Both the position numbers and the translations under genes were made by a program. A DNA stretch of 47,005 nucleotides from Pontibacillus salipaludis (GTDB taxonomy: Bacteria > Bacillota > Bacilli > Bacillales > BH030062). The stretch lies in the NCBI RefSeq assembly GCF_014642405.1, contig NZ_BMIN01000027.1, forward strand, positions 1 through 47,005, read 5' to 3'. Below the pieces are notes generated by a model. That model did not search any database. It was not told the origin of the DNA and saw only the letters and a program-made list of their open reading frames with translations. Of this stretch, positions 1 through 7,800 are shown piece after piece. The number at the start of each line of letters is the position of its first letter. Position 1 is the first letter of the stretch.

Positions 1-87
1 TATTATTACAATCATAAGCGAATTAAAATGAAGCTTGGCGGAAAGAGCCCTGTTACCTATAGAGAACAAGGCCAGACTGCAGCTTAA
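1..87 (+). CDS. IS3-family (IS150-like) transposase OrfB, C-terminal fragment
   Basis: Reading frame 1 from the first base is open to a TAA at 85-87 and gives 28 residues beginning YYYNHKRIKMKLGG and including KSPVTYR. The YNxxRI...L..(M/K)SPV.YR pattern is the typical C-terminus of the DDE integrase-like OrfB of IS3-family elements, close to the IS150 subgroup. The catalytic DDE residues would lie upstream of the window. The fragment is followed by a plausible IS right end at 119. Whether the full transposase is intact cannot be judged here. Confidence 0.75.
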   Translation, partial: YYYNHKRIKMKLGGKSPVTYREQGQTAA

Positions 88-119
88 ATACATATGACCA
101 AAATTGTGGGTTCAGTGCA
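1..119 (+). mobile_element. Right end of an IS3-family insertion sequence (truncated by window edge)
   Basis: This is the last part of an insertion sequence: the transposase C-terminus at 1-87 followed by a short non-coding tail. The tail ends at 111-119 with TTCAGTGCA, which fits the CAGTNCA-type terminal motif of IS3-family right ends. Directly after 119 the sequence becomes part of a Bacillaceae-type intergenic repeat also present at 2053, so the element appears to have inserted into a repeat copy. The left end and target duplication lie outside the window, so the exact boundary is inferred. Confidence 0.65.
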
Positions 120-132
120 CTACGTTCAGTCC

Positions 133-288
133 GGGGTCTCGTCGACCTCTTTCTCCCGCAGGAGTCTCCCCGTTCCCCAGCCACCCCTTGCAGTAGTTTG
201 AGAACGGCCCCGCAGCTTAAGTGTAGGTGCGCCCCCGCATACGGTATGTTTCCGTTTTTTCATATATGGCAAAGGTGGTTCGGGAAAT
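133..288. repeat. Direct repeat copy 1 (right half of one palindromic element plus left half of the next)
   Basis: About 155 bases here recur at 2053-2211 in the same orientation with only a few substitutions and a small indel (roughly 94 percent identity by eye). The unit starts with GGGGTCTCGTCGACC, crosses CAGTAGTTTGAGAACGG, and ends in AAGGTGGTTCGGGAAAT. It consists of the right half of an inverted-orientation palindromic element and the left half of a forward one. The two copies bracket the lipoprotein gene and comK. They could recombine and delete or duplicate that interval. Confidence 0.8.
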
Positions 289-425
289 TGCGAGACTCCT
301 GCGGCAGTAGGAGCCTAGGGGAGACCCCACAGAGAGCGTAGCGAACGAGGAGGCTTCCCAGCCCGCCGCGGAAAGCGAGTGATTTCCCGAACCACCTTAC
401 TCTCAACCCTAGCAAACGGAAACAT
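246..425. repeat. Nested inverted-repeat element, copy B
   Basis: The outer arms ATGTTTCCGTTT (246-257) and AAACGGAAACAT (414-425) are perfect reverse complements. The inner arms AAGGTGGTTCGGGAAAT (272-288) and ATTTCCCGAACCACCTT (382-398) are a perfect 17-bp pair. The core between them contains GCGAGACTCCTGCGG and GGAAAGCGAGTGA, sequences I recognise as common in Bacillaceae intergenic DNA, although I cannot name the family. Related copies lie at 1961-2127 (inverted), 2334-2510 and 8996-9072 (core-less). The function is unknown. Confidence 0.85.
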
Positions 426-572
426 TCTCTCAGCTACTCTAAAAATAAAACCCAAAAAGTGTAAAAACCTATGCATACTTTTCCAAAATACGCTCATTCT
501 AACAAATAGTACAACGGCCCTTCTGGCAGAGCTTCTGACCAGGAGCGTCCACTATACTTAGGAGGAATGAAC

Positions 573-872
573 ATGAAAAAGAGTTGGTTATTTAAACTAG
601 GTGCTTCGGCGCTGGCACTTTCACTGATGGCGGCTTGTGGTGATACAGAGGAAGAGACGCCTGAAGAGGAACAGCAGCAACAAGAAGAGCAACAGCAAGA
701 TGAAGAGCAAATGGAAGAAGAGAAGAACAAAGACGAAATGGAAAATGATGAAGATATGAATGAGGAAGAGAACCAAAAAGAAGAAGAAAACATGGAAAAA
801 GAAGATGAAAACATGCAGCAAGGCGATAAAGAAGGCGAAACAAACAACACAGATGAAGATATGAACGAATAA
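573..872 (+). CDS. Small acidic lipoprotein of unknown function
   Basis: This 99-residue protein has a lipoprotein signal peptide (MKKSWLFK followed by a hydrophobic stretch) and a lipobox ending at C22 (LMAAC), so it should be anchored on the outer face of the membrane. The mature part is almost entirely Glu, Gln, Asp, Asn, Met and Lys, with no recognisable fold, and is probably disordered. The ATG at 573 was chosen over the ATG at 567 because the ribosome binding site AGGAGG at 560-565 leaves 7 bases before 573 but only one before 567. The gene stands alone and is followed by a good terminator. Strong acidity fits a salt-adapted surface. No function can be assigned; it could be a cation-binding or spacer lipoprotein. 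Confidence 0.75.
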   Translation: MKKSWLFKLGASALALSLMAACGDTEEETPEEEQQQQEEQQQDEEQMEEEKNKDEMENDEDMNEEENQKEEENMEKEDENMQQGDKEGETNNTDEDMNE

Positions 873-879
873 TAGAAGA

Positions 880-907
880 AACCACTACCCTAAAGGTAGT
901 GGTTTTT
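880..907 (+). terminator. Rho-independent terminator after the acidic lipoprotein gene
   Basis: A perfect 10-bp stem, AACCACTACC (880-889) with GGTAGTGGTT (895-904), has a 5-base loop and runs into TTTTT. It starts 7 bases after the stop codon. Confidence 0.9.
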
Positions 908-910
908 CCA

Positions 911-1048
911 GCTCCGGCGCCCAGCAACTAGTAGACTTCCCTCACCTCCGGTCGATCAGTCAACATCGGCTCGCTTACGCTCGTCGTGTTTCCTTGATCT
1001 CACTGCGGTTCAGTCCAGTCTATACGTTGCTAAACGGGCGCCTAAGCT
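911..1048. repeat. Long interrupted inverted repeat, possible second intergenic repeat family
   Basis: The left arm has GGCGCCC (916-922), AGCAAC and TAGACT. The right arm has AGTCTA, GTTGCT and GGGCGCC (1036-1042) in mirrored order, so the ~130-base segment can fold into a long hairpin. The outer flanks AGCTCC and TTAAGCT extend the stem with mismatches. It lies between two converging genes, and its right arm supplies the stop codon of the small minus-strand gene. It may serve as a transcription barrier for both. It is different in sequence from the elements at 246 and 2334. Confidence 0.6.
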
Positions 1049-1224
1049 TTTGTGTCAATAACAGCGCCGAGGGTTGGGTGTTCGGGCTCGCGTAGCGATT
1101 CCTCCACCATCTTCACTTCCTCAGAACCTTTTGTCTCCATACGAGTTAACGCACGATCCATCAATGAAAGATTGGACTGGCGCTTCACTCCGTATGTACC
1201 AATGGCAGGATGCATCTCCCCCAT
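1042..1224 (-). CDS. Small hypothetical protein (60 aa)
   Basis: I do not recognise this protein. It begins MGEMHPAIGTYG, is hydrophilic, and has no membrane segment or cysteine motif. Signals on the minus strand are in the right order: a TATAAT-like -10 at 1257-1262, a GGGAGGG ribosome binding site at 1234-1240, then ATG at 1224 after 9 bases. A TTG upstream would extend it by six residues but has no ribosome binding site. The last codons and TAG stop lie in the right arm of the inverted repeat at 911-1048, so the C-terminus may have been reshaped by that element. It converges with the lipoprotein gene and is divergent from comK. It could be a real small gene or the truncated remnant of a longer one. 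Confidence 0.45.
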   Translation of the reverse strand: MGEMHPAIGTYGVKRQSNLSLMDRALTRMETKGSEEVKMVEESLREPEHPTLGAVIDTKA

Positions 1225-1367
1225 GTCAGCAATCCCTCCCAATAAATGGTGTTTAAATTATATCAGATAAAGGACTGAAACGATCGGAAAATGAATCTAA
1301 AATACTAGGTAATTAAAATTTTTTGTAAATTTAACAAAAAATTCTAAAAAATGAACCTTTATTCCGG

Positions 1368-1378
1368 TATAATATAAT
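1368..1378 (+). promoter_or_regulatory. Candidate -10 region of comK
   Basis: Two overlapping TATAAT hexamers (1368-1373 and 1373-1378) lie about 30 bases before the comK ribosome binding site. The upstream DNA is a very A/T-rich tract (about 1310-1350) with several A and T runs. I could not find a good -35 or a clean AAAA-N5-TTTT ComK box, so autoregulation is possible but unproven. Confidence 0.5.
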
Positions 1379-1414
1379 CACATAAATGTAAAAATATTCT
1401 ATAAGGAGGAAGTA

Positions 1415-1894
1415 ATGGGGGAAGAAATAAGAGAGGATTATATAATTAATGCGAATACAATGGGTGTCTTCTCTAATCTCCATCCAACGCGCCTATCTAA
1501 AATCCTTGAACCAAATCGTGTGATCTATTGTACAAAAACGCCTAAACAGATTATATCCGAGTCCTGTTTAACAGGCGGATCCACGTTTGTTGGAAGACAG
1601 TTAGCGATGGAGAAGATACTACAGACAAAAAGTAAGCTTCCAATACCAGTAAACCCGAGTGAAGGGACATTTATGTTTCCAACAATGTCCCCCAGAAATA
1701 TGTACTGTGGCTGGATCTCGTTCTACCACGTTAAGCAATATGAAGAGAATAAAGGAGAAGGTGGGAGTAAAGTGGTCTTCACGGATGAGTCGATCATGGA
1801 TATCGCCACATCAGGCTACTCCATCAAGCGCCAAATGCAACTCACCGGCCTCGCCATCGCCACCTTCTCCCGTCCCTTATACTTAAAATCCTAG
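1415..1894 (+). CDS. comK: ComK-family competence transcription factor (paralogue 1)
   Basis: ComK is the master activator of natural-competence genes in Bacillales; it binds A/T boxes in the minor groove. This 159-residue protein carries family hallmarks in order: a VIYCTKTPKQIISESC segment like the B. subtilis 'P.QIV..SC' region, a GGSTFVGR motif, LPIPVNPSEGTFMFPTMSP, and a CGWIS..HVK motif. It starts at ATG 1415 with AAGGAGG 6-7 bases upstream. B. subtilis ComK is about 190 residues and its C-terminal tail holds the FMLYPK-type MecA recognition motif. This protein ends at ATFSRPLYLKS, so that tail is absent. A second paralogue is encoded at 22945-23430. The gene stands alone between repeats, followed by a terminator. 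Confidence 0.85.
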   Translation: MGEEIREDYIINANTMGVFSNLHPTRLSKILEPNRVIYCTKTPKQIISESCLTGGSTFVGRQLAMEKILQTKSKLPIPVNPSEGTFMFPTMSPRNMYCGWISFYHVKQYEENKGEGGSKVVFTDESIMDIATSGYSIKRQMQLTGLAIATFSRPLYLKS

Positions 1895-1925
1895 AAAAGC
1901 CTGCCCCTAGCAGGCTTTTCTTTTT
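1894..1925 (+). terminator. Terminator of comK
   Basis: GAAAAGCCTGC (1894-1904) pairs with GCAGGCTTTTC (1910-1920), followed by TTTTT. It begins at the last base of the comK stop codon. Confidence 0.9.
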
Positions 1926-1960
1926 GGGCTCGAAACTGAGACACCTTAGTATGAATGGTG

Positions 1961-2127
1961 CCGTTACGTTTATGGAGTGTAGGGGTGTCTGGGGAACGAC
2001 TCGCTTTCCACGGGCGAGCTGTCGAGCCTCCTCGATCGCTAGCGCTCTCTGTGGGGTCTCGTCGACCTCTTTCTCCCGTAGGAGTCTCCCCGTTCCCCAG
2101 CCACCCCTTGCAGTAGTTTGAGAACGG
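1961..2127. repeat. Nested inverted-repeat element, inverted copy C
   Basis: The outer pair CCGTT (1961-1965)/AACGG (2123-2127) encloses an inner pair AGGGGTGTCTGGGGAACG (1981-1998)/CGTTCCCCAGCCACCCCT (2091-2108) with one mismatch. The core reads GACTCGCTTTCC...CTCCCGTAGGAGTCTC, which is the reverse complement of the core of the copies at 246 and 2334. The inner arm bases differ from the other copies but still pair with each other. Confidence 0.75.
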
Positions 2128-2211
2128 CCCCGCAGCTTAAGTATAGGTAGGCCTCCTCCGCATACGGCATGTTTCCGTTTTTTCATATATGGAAAAGGTG
2201 GTTCGGGAAAT
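2053..2211. repeat. Direct repeat copy 2 (partner of 133-288)
   Basis: Same unit as 133-288 in the same orientation. At its right end a forward element begins at ATGTTTCCGTTT (2169) but breaks off after GGGAAAT (2211). The following 2212-2306 instead shows the right half of an inverted copy (CGCGGGAGTCTCGC, then GGTGGACGG). Elements here have therefore recombined with one another. Confidence 0.8.
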
Positions 2212-2333
2212 CGTGGTCTTACCTAGGCTCCTCACCCCGCGGGAGTCTCGCAGTCCCCAAGCCTACCCTGGCGTTAATTGGGTGGACGGACCGCATTATA
2301 AGTGCCTTTAAGCCCAATCATCCAGATATGGCA

Positions 2334-2510
2334 CGTTTCCGTTAATCCCAAATTGGCAAAGGTGGTCCTGGAAATTGCGAGACTCCTGCGGGAGAAAGAG
2401 GTAGACGAGATCCCGCAGAGAGCGAAGCGAACGAGGAAGCTCGTCAGCTCGCCCGCGGAAAGCGAGTGATTTCCAGGACCACCTTACACTCTTCAAAGCT
2501 AACGGAAACG
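2334..2510. repeat. Nested inverted-repeat element, copy F
   Basis: The outer arms CGTTTCCGTTA (2334-2344) and TAACGGAAACG (2500-2510) are perfect. The inner arms AAGGTGGTCCTGGAAAT (2359-2375) and ATTTCCAGGACCACCTT (2469-2485) are perfect. Compared with copy B the inner arms have changed from TTCGGG to TCCTGG on one side with the matching complement on the other, so pairing is preserved. The core includes CTCCTGCGGGAGAAAGAG and CCCGCGGAAAGCGAGTG. Confidence 0.85.
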
Positions 2511-2602
2511 TATCTCAATCTAGAGCAAAAACGAATTCTCTCAAAGATTACCGCACATACTAAAAAAGACCAGCACAATACGCCCTCGAACGGTGGAAGG
2601 TA

Positions 2603-2631
2603 TTGTAAAACCATCTCGAATATAGTATAGT
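2603..2631 (+). promoter_or_regulatory. Sigma-A-type promoter of the tetR/RND operon
   Basis: -35 TTGTAA (2603-2608), 17-base spacer, -10 TATAGT (2626-2631). Transcription would start near 2638, next to the palindrome at 2642-2655. Confidence 0.6.
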
Positions 2632-2641
2632 ATCCATGGCG

Positions 2642-2655
2642 TGACTGACCAGTCA
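2642..2655. promoter_or_regulatory. Palindromic operator, probably for the TetR regulator
   Basis: TGACTG-AC-CAGTCA is a perfect 6-bp dyad placed at the expected transcription start of the operon and before the regulator's start codon. Short TGAC...GTCA dyads are typical for TetR-family operators. Autorepression is inferred from position only. Confidence 0.55.
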
Positions 2656-2708
2656 TGCCGAACCTCTATCTTACCCCGACGCAGGATGGTATGCTAGAGG
2701 GAGAGAGG

Positions 2709-3596
2709 ATGAAGCACATGAATGAAAAGAAACAACGCATCATTGAAACCGGAATGAAGCTATTCGCAACAAAAGGCTTCCATTCGACATCCATACAAGA
2801 AATCGCAGACCAAAGTGGGGTCTCAAAAGGAGCTTTTTACTTACATTTCTCCTCAAAAGAAGACCTTACCTTACAAATTCACCACTATTACTATAACGAT
2901 CTCGTAGAGCGGATTGCCGAGATGCGAAAGCTAGATCTCCCGCCTAAGGAATCGCTAGCCCGCCAGATTCAAGTGTACATTGAAGCGTTTCAAGATAATA
3001 AAGAATTCATCATTATGCACATGCGAGACAACGTCGATATTAAATCAGAAGCCAATAGCTTTATGATGGAAATGCGCAAGCAAACATTCCGGTGGAGCAA
3101 CGAGAACCTTCTGAATATATATGGCGATGCTCTTTTGCCTAAGATCGTAGACGCATCCATTCTGTTAGAAGGCATGATGCAGAGTTATTTCAAATGGCTC
3201 GTCATCGATAGCCTGCCACTCGATTCCGAGCGTTTGTCTCATTTCATCGTTCGACGTGTAGATGACGCAATACATGGCATGATGGAAGAAGAGGATGCTC
3301 CGCAAATCTCAAGAGATCAAGTGGAATCGATTTCGATGGGATTAAGTACCCCTTCAGAAGAACGAACAATTCAAGACCAGCTTAAAGACATGAAAGATAA
3401 AGTAGCGAATCTATCACTACATAAGACACGCATCGAAGAACTGACACACGCACTTGAAATTATAGAGGCAGAAGCGAATAAAGATAAGCCTGAAAGAGTC
3501 GTAATCCAGGGCATGCTTGCCCACTTTAAAAACCTGCCGGAAATGGAGCAGGACTGCCAGGAGATCGCGGATCACCTGAACATTTCCTTATTGTAA
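2709..3596 (+). CDS. TetR-family transcriptional regulator of the RND efflux operon
   Basis: This 295-residue regulator has an N-terminal TetR DNA-binding domain: IIETGMKLFATKGF followed by the helix-turn-helix TSIQEIADQSGVSKGAFYLHF (about residues 27-48) and KEDL. The rest is a long ligand/dimer domain with a helical, partly coiled-coil-like C-terminus, making it longer than the usual 190-220 residues. The length and position before an RND pump recall B. subtilis YerO, upstream of yerP/swrC. ATG 2709 was preferred to the longer upstream frame because the palindrome at 2642-2655 and the promoter precede it and the upstream residues do not look like family sequence; ATG 2718 is an alternative. 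It lies 27 bases before the adaptor gene and probably represses the operon. Confidence 0.85.
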   Translation: MKHMNEKKQRIIETGMKLFATKGFHSTSIQEIADQSGVSKGAFYLHFSSKEDLTLQIHHYYYNDLVERIAEMRKLDLPPKESLARQIQVYIEAFQDNKEFIIMHMRDNVDIKSEANSFMMEMRKQTFRWSNENLLNIYGDALLPKIVDASILLEGMMQSYFKWLVIDSLPLDSERLSHFIVRRVDDAIHGMMEEEDAPQISRDQVESISMGLSTPSEERTIQDQLKDMKDKVANLSLHKTRIEELTHALEIIEAEANKDKPERVVIQGMLAHFKNLPEMEQDCQEIADHLNISLL

Positions 3597-3623
3597 GAGA
3601 CAACAGAGGGGAGTACGAGAAGA

Positions 3624-4805
3624 ATGAACAAGAAAGTATTAGCCGGGGCGTTTGCTGTACTTACACTCGTAATGGGAGCATGCTCAGACGATTCATCAGA
3701 AGACACAGGGTCAGAGGTAGAACAAGTCACGCCAGTTGAGGTGGCACAAGTAAGTAAGGGAGACCTCGTCGTTGAACGAGAAGTATTTGGACGAGCGATA
3801 CCGAGTAAGAACGCTCCAATTTTGCCAAAGTCGACGGGTGAACTTGTCGAAGTGAACGTCTCAAAAGGGGACACCGTACAAAGAGGAGACGTCATTGGCC
3901 GCGTGAGCGCATCGAACGTAAACGATCAAATTCGCATTCAGGAAATCTCGGTCCAGTCGGCTCAGAAGCAGCTCGAAGCAGCACGCAGCCAGCGTAACGC
4001 AGCCGAAGAAGCTCTTGGAAATGCACGAGAACAACTTGAAGATGCGAAAGAACAACAAGAAGGACTTTCAGGACTAGCAAAAGAAAGTGCCAAACAAGCC
4101 GTTCGCCAAGCTGAAACTGGGGTGACTCAGGCCGAATCTCAACTAGAAAGTGCGGAAGTCGGCGTCGAACAAGCACAATTACAGGTTCAACAAGCCCAGG
4201 CGCAACTAGAACAAACAAGAGGACAACTGAGTAACGCAGCGATTGTAGCCACCGTCTCAGGCGAAGTCACTTCCGTAAACGGCGAAGTAGGGGACATGGT
4301 GTCAGGCCAACAGCCATTTGCCACAATCGTTTCCATTAGTCCAATTAACTTGCAAGTATCCGTTACAGCTAAAGAACTCTCTCTTTTTGAAAAAGACCAA
4401 GAGATTCCGGCTTATGTGAGTTCACTAGAGGAAGAAGTGACCTCTAAAGTATCCTATATTTCCTCTATCACAAACGACAGCGGTTTATATCCAGTTGAGG
4501 CAACCGTTACGAATGCAGATGGCAAGATCAAACCTGGTATGATGGCGAAGCTGCAACTGCCAGAAATGACGGTGTCTGATCATATCCTCGTACCGACCTC
4601 TGCTGTCGTAGAAGAAAATACAGAAACCTATGTGTATGTCATTGAAGAAGAGCGCGCGATGAAGGTAGCTGTTGAAGTCGTACGTTCACAGTCTGATTTA
4701 ACGGCGGTCAAAGGCGACGTAGCGGAAGGAGATCAAGTCGTTACAAAAGGGCAGCTGACTCTGTCTGATGACAACAAGATCCGCATCATGAAGGAGGTAG
4801 ACTAG
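3624..4805 (+). CDS. RND efflux periplasmic-adaptor-like lipoprotein (HlyD/AcrA family)
   Basis: The 393-residue protein is the membrane fusion partner of the RND permease encoded immediately downstream. A lipoprotein signal ends at C20 (VMGAC). After an acidic linker comes a biotinyl-lipoyl-like half motif (SKGDTVQRGDVIGRV, about residues 78-92), then a long Gln/Glu/Ala-rich coiled-coil hairpin (about 100-205), the second lipoyl half (VSGEVTSVNGEVGDMVSGQ), and beta-barrel and membrane-proximal domains. Start ATG 3624 follows GAGGGGAG. Its stop overlaps the next start by one base (TAGTG), so translation is probably coupled. In a Gram-positive cell with no outer membrane it would assist export across the membrane and wall. 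Confidence 0.9.
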   Translation: MNKKVLAGAFAVLTLVMGACSDDSSEDTGSEVEQVTPVEVAQVSKGDLVVEREVFGRAIPSKNAPILPKSTGELVEVNVSKGDTVQRGDVIGRVSASNVNDQIRIQEISVQSAQKQLEAARSQRNAAEEALGNAREQLEDAKEQQEGLSGLAKESAKQAVRQAETGVTQAESQLESAEVGVEQAQLQVQQAQAQLEQTRGQLSNAAIVATVSGEVTSVNGEVGDMVSGQQPFATIVSISPINLQVSVTAKELSLFEKDQEIPAYVSSLEEEVTSKVSYISSITNDSGLYPVEATVTNADGKIKPGMMAKLQLPEMTVSDHILVPTSAVVEENTETYVYVIEEERAMKVAVEVVRSQSDLTAVKGDVAEGDQVVTKGQLTLSDDNKIRIMKEVD

Positions 4806-7800
4806 TGAAACTCGTCGAAACCTCCGTCAAACGGCCTGTTGGCGTATTTATGATCGTTGTGGCGATCGTTGCTTTAGGGTTTGTCTCCCTTAGAAACTTG
4901 ACGATCGACCTTTATCCAGAAATCGATCTTCCAATCGCAGTCGTTTCGACCAGCTACCCAGACGCCGCTCCTCAGGAAGTGGAGAAGCTCATCAGCCGAC
5001 CTGTCGAATCGTCCGTCAGTTCAATAGAAGGAATTAATACCGTTCAGTCTCAGTCACAACCAGGCTCATCGCTTGTTATCCTGATGTTTGAGAACGGAAC
5101 GAACTTAGATAATGCCCTTCTCGACGTCCGGGAGAAAATCGATCAAATCAAAAGCATTCTCCCAGAAGATGCAGGCGACCCGAGCATTCTGCGCTTTGAC
5201 CCGCAACAGATTCCGGTCATGTGGGTTGGCCTATCTGGTAAAGATGCCTCAAGCCTTCAAGGCATTGCAGAAGACAACATTGTCCCGTATTTTGAACGGC
5301 AAGGCGGCGTTGGTTCTGTCAGCATTGAAGGAGGGCGCACACGTGAGGTGCAGGTGCAAATCGATCGTGCCCAGATGGCTCAGTACGGCTTAAACAGCCA
5401 GACGCTCGTTCAGGCCATTAACGCCGCCAACCAATCGACCTCAGCCGGCGTACTTGAAAAGGGTGATCAGGACCTCCAAGTACGAATCCAAGGCGAGTTC
5501 GAGTCGATTGAAGATGTGAGAGAAACCATTATCACATCACCAACAGGCGCTCAACTCGAACTGCAAGACGTGACGACCGTTGAAGATACCTTCAAAGACG
5601 TCACAACCATTTCTCGTGTAAACGGACAGCCCTCTGTCGTACTTTCTGTCTTAAAGAAATCGGACGGGAATACCGTTGAAGTGGCCAACAATGTAGCATC
5701 AGCGATGGATGACGTTGAGGAGGATTTACCGAGCGATGTAAGCATGGACATCGTCTTTGACACGTCCACCTTCATTAAACAGTCGATCCGATCTGTTGTA
5801 CAAAACATTATACTCGGTGGCATATTCTCCGTGCTCATCTTGCTTTTATTCCTGAAAAGTGTGCGCGCAACGATTGTTATCGGGATATCGATTCCAATCG
5901 CAATCATATCCACGTTCACGCTTATGTACTTTACAGGCAACACCTTGAACGTCTTAACGATGGGAGGGCTCGCCCTCGGTATCGGAATGATGGTCGACAG
6001 TTCGATCGTTATTTTAGAAAATATCGTCGCCTACAGGCAGCAAGGCTACTCGTTAAAAGAAGCAGCGAAAGAAGGGGCATCAGAACTAGCCCCAGCCGTT
6101 ATTGCATCAACGACCACAACACTCGTCGTATTCTTGCCGATCGTATTCGTTGAAGGAATCGCGTCAGAACTATTTACGCCGCTCGCCTTAACCGTGTCGT
6201 TCTCTCTGATTGCCTCACTCATCGTTTCGATTACACTCATTCCAATGCTGTCATCGAAACTATTAACAAAAGCAATGAAAGACAACGGCCGACGCTACTG
6301 GTTCGACCGGTTCTTGGATAAGGTCAACAATGGCTATCGCTCCATGCTAAGAGGGGTGTTGAGACATCGCTTAATCACCGTCATTGTCACGATTTTAGCC
6401 ATTGTCGGGAGCGGTTTCCTTGTACCACAACTCGGAACAGAGTTCATCCCTCCTTCTGATCAAGGTCAGATCGAGGTAACCGTTGAAGCACCATCTGGCA
6501 CATCGCTACAAGGAACCGAATCGATTACAAAACAAATTGATGAGAAATTAGAGCCATATGAGGAGATCATTTCATCGAATTACTTAAGCATCGGTGGAGG
6601 AGGGTTTGAAGGATTTTCATCTACTTCAAACGAAGCCTCTTATACCATTCAGCTCATCCCGCCAGAAGATAGGGAGAGAACAACGTCTACTGTGATGCAG
6701 CAAATTGATGAAGACCTCTCCGATATAGTCGGAGCTGAGATTACCGTTAGTGAAATGTCTGCAGGACTTGGTGGCGGCTCACCTGTTCAGATTCAGCTGA
6801 ACGGTGAAGAATATGAAGTCCTACGAGAGCTTGCTGATCAAATCGTCTGGACGATCGATCAGGTGGATGGAGTTCACAATCCTGAATCCTCTGCATCAGA
6901 AGGACGCCCTGAAATCCAGGTCAATGTGGACCGGGATAAAGCAGCTCAATACGGCCTTTCCTATCAGCAAGTTATGAGCCAGGTGCAGCTTGGCTTTAGC
7001 GGTCAAACAGCCACCAGGTTCCGTGAAGCGGGTGACGAAGTAGATGTCCGCATTATACTTCCTGACGAAGAACGTCGTACCATTAGTGACTTAGAATCCA
7101 TGAAGATTCAAACCGGTACCGGTGAAATGATTCCTTTAGCAACAGTGGCTGAGCTTGAACAAGTTCAAGGCCCAGCAACATTGCTAAGAGAAAATCAACA
7201 AAAGCAAGTCAACGTCTCAAGTGAAATTGTGAATCGTGACCTTGGAAGCATCACAGAAGATATCCGATCCGAGCTCGATCGCATTAACTTCCCTGAAGGC
7301 TATTCTTATTCCATTGGCGGTCAGGCAGAAGATATGGCCGACTCATTCGGAGACCTTGCTTTAGCTTTAATCTTCTCAATTTTCCTAGTATACGCCGTCA
7401 TGGCCGTGCAATTTGAGAACTTCTTGTACCCATTTGTCATTATGTTCTCCATGCCAGCGACCATTATCGGAGTACTAGGCGGGCTGTACATTACCGATAA
7501 ACCAATTAGTGTACCATCCATCATCGGGGTCATCATGCTCGCCGGGATCGTCGTAAACAACGCGATTGTGCTCGTGGATTACATTAACATCGTCAGACGA
7601 AAAGGCGTCGACCGCTACGAAGCGATTTTAGAAGCGGGACCAAGTCGACTACGTCCGATCTTAATGACCACGCTCACAACCGTACTCGGAATGATTCCTT
7701 TAGCACTAGGACTAGGACAAGGAGCAGAAGCCCAGCAACCGATGGCGATTACGATCATATTCGGACTCACCGTCTCAAGCTTCTTCACACTCCTACTCAT

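Noticed and set aside
494-927. Several minus-strand reading frames over the acidic lipoprotein gene
   Set aside because: They are low-complexity mirrors of the GAA/GAG-rich coding strand and have no ribosome binding sites.
5551-7800. Minus-strand frames inside the RND permease gene
   Set aside because: Shadows of a conserved 1031-residue gene, without expression signals.
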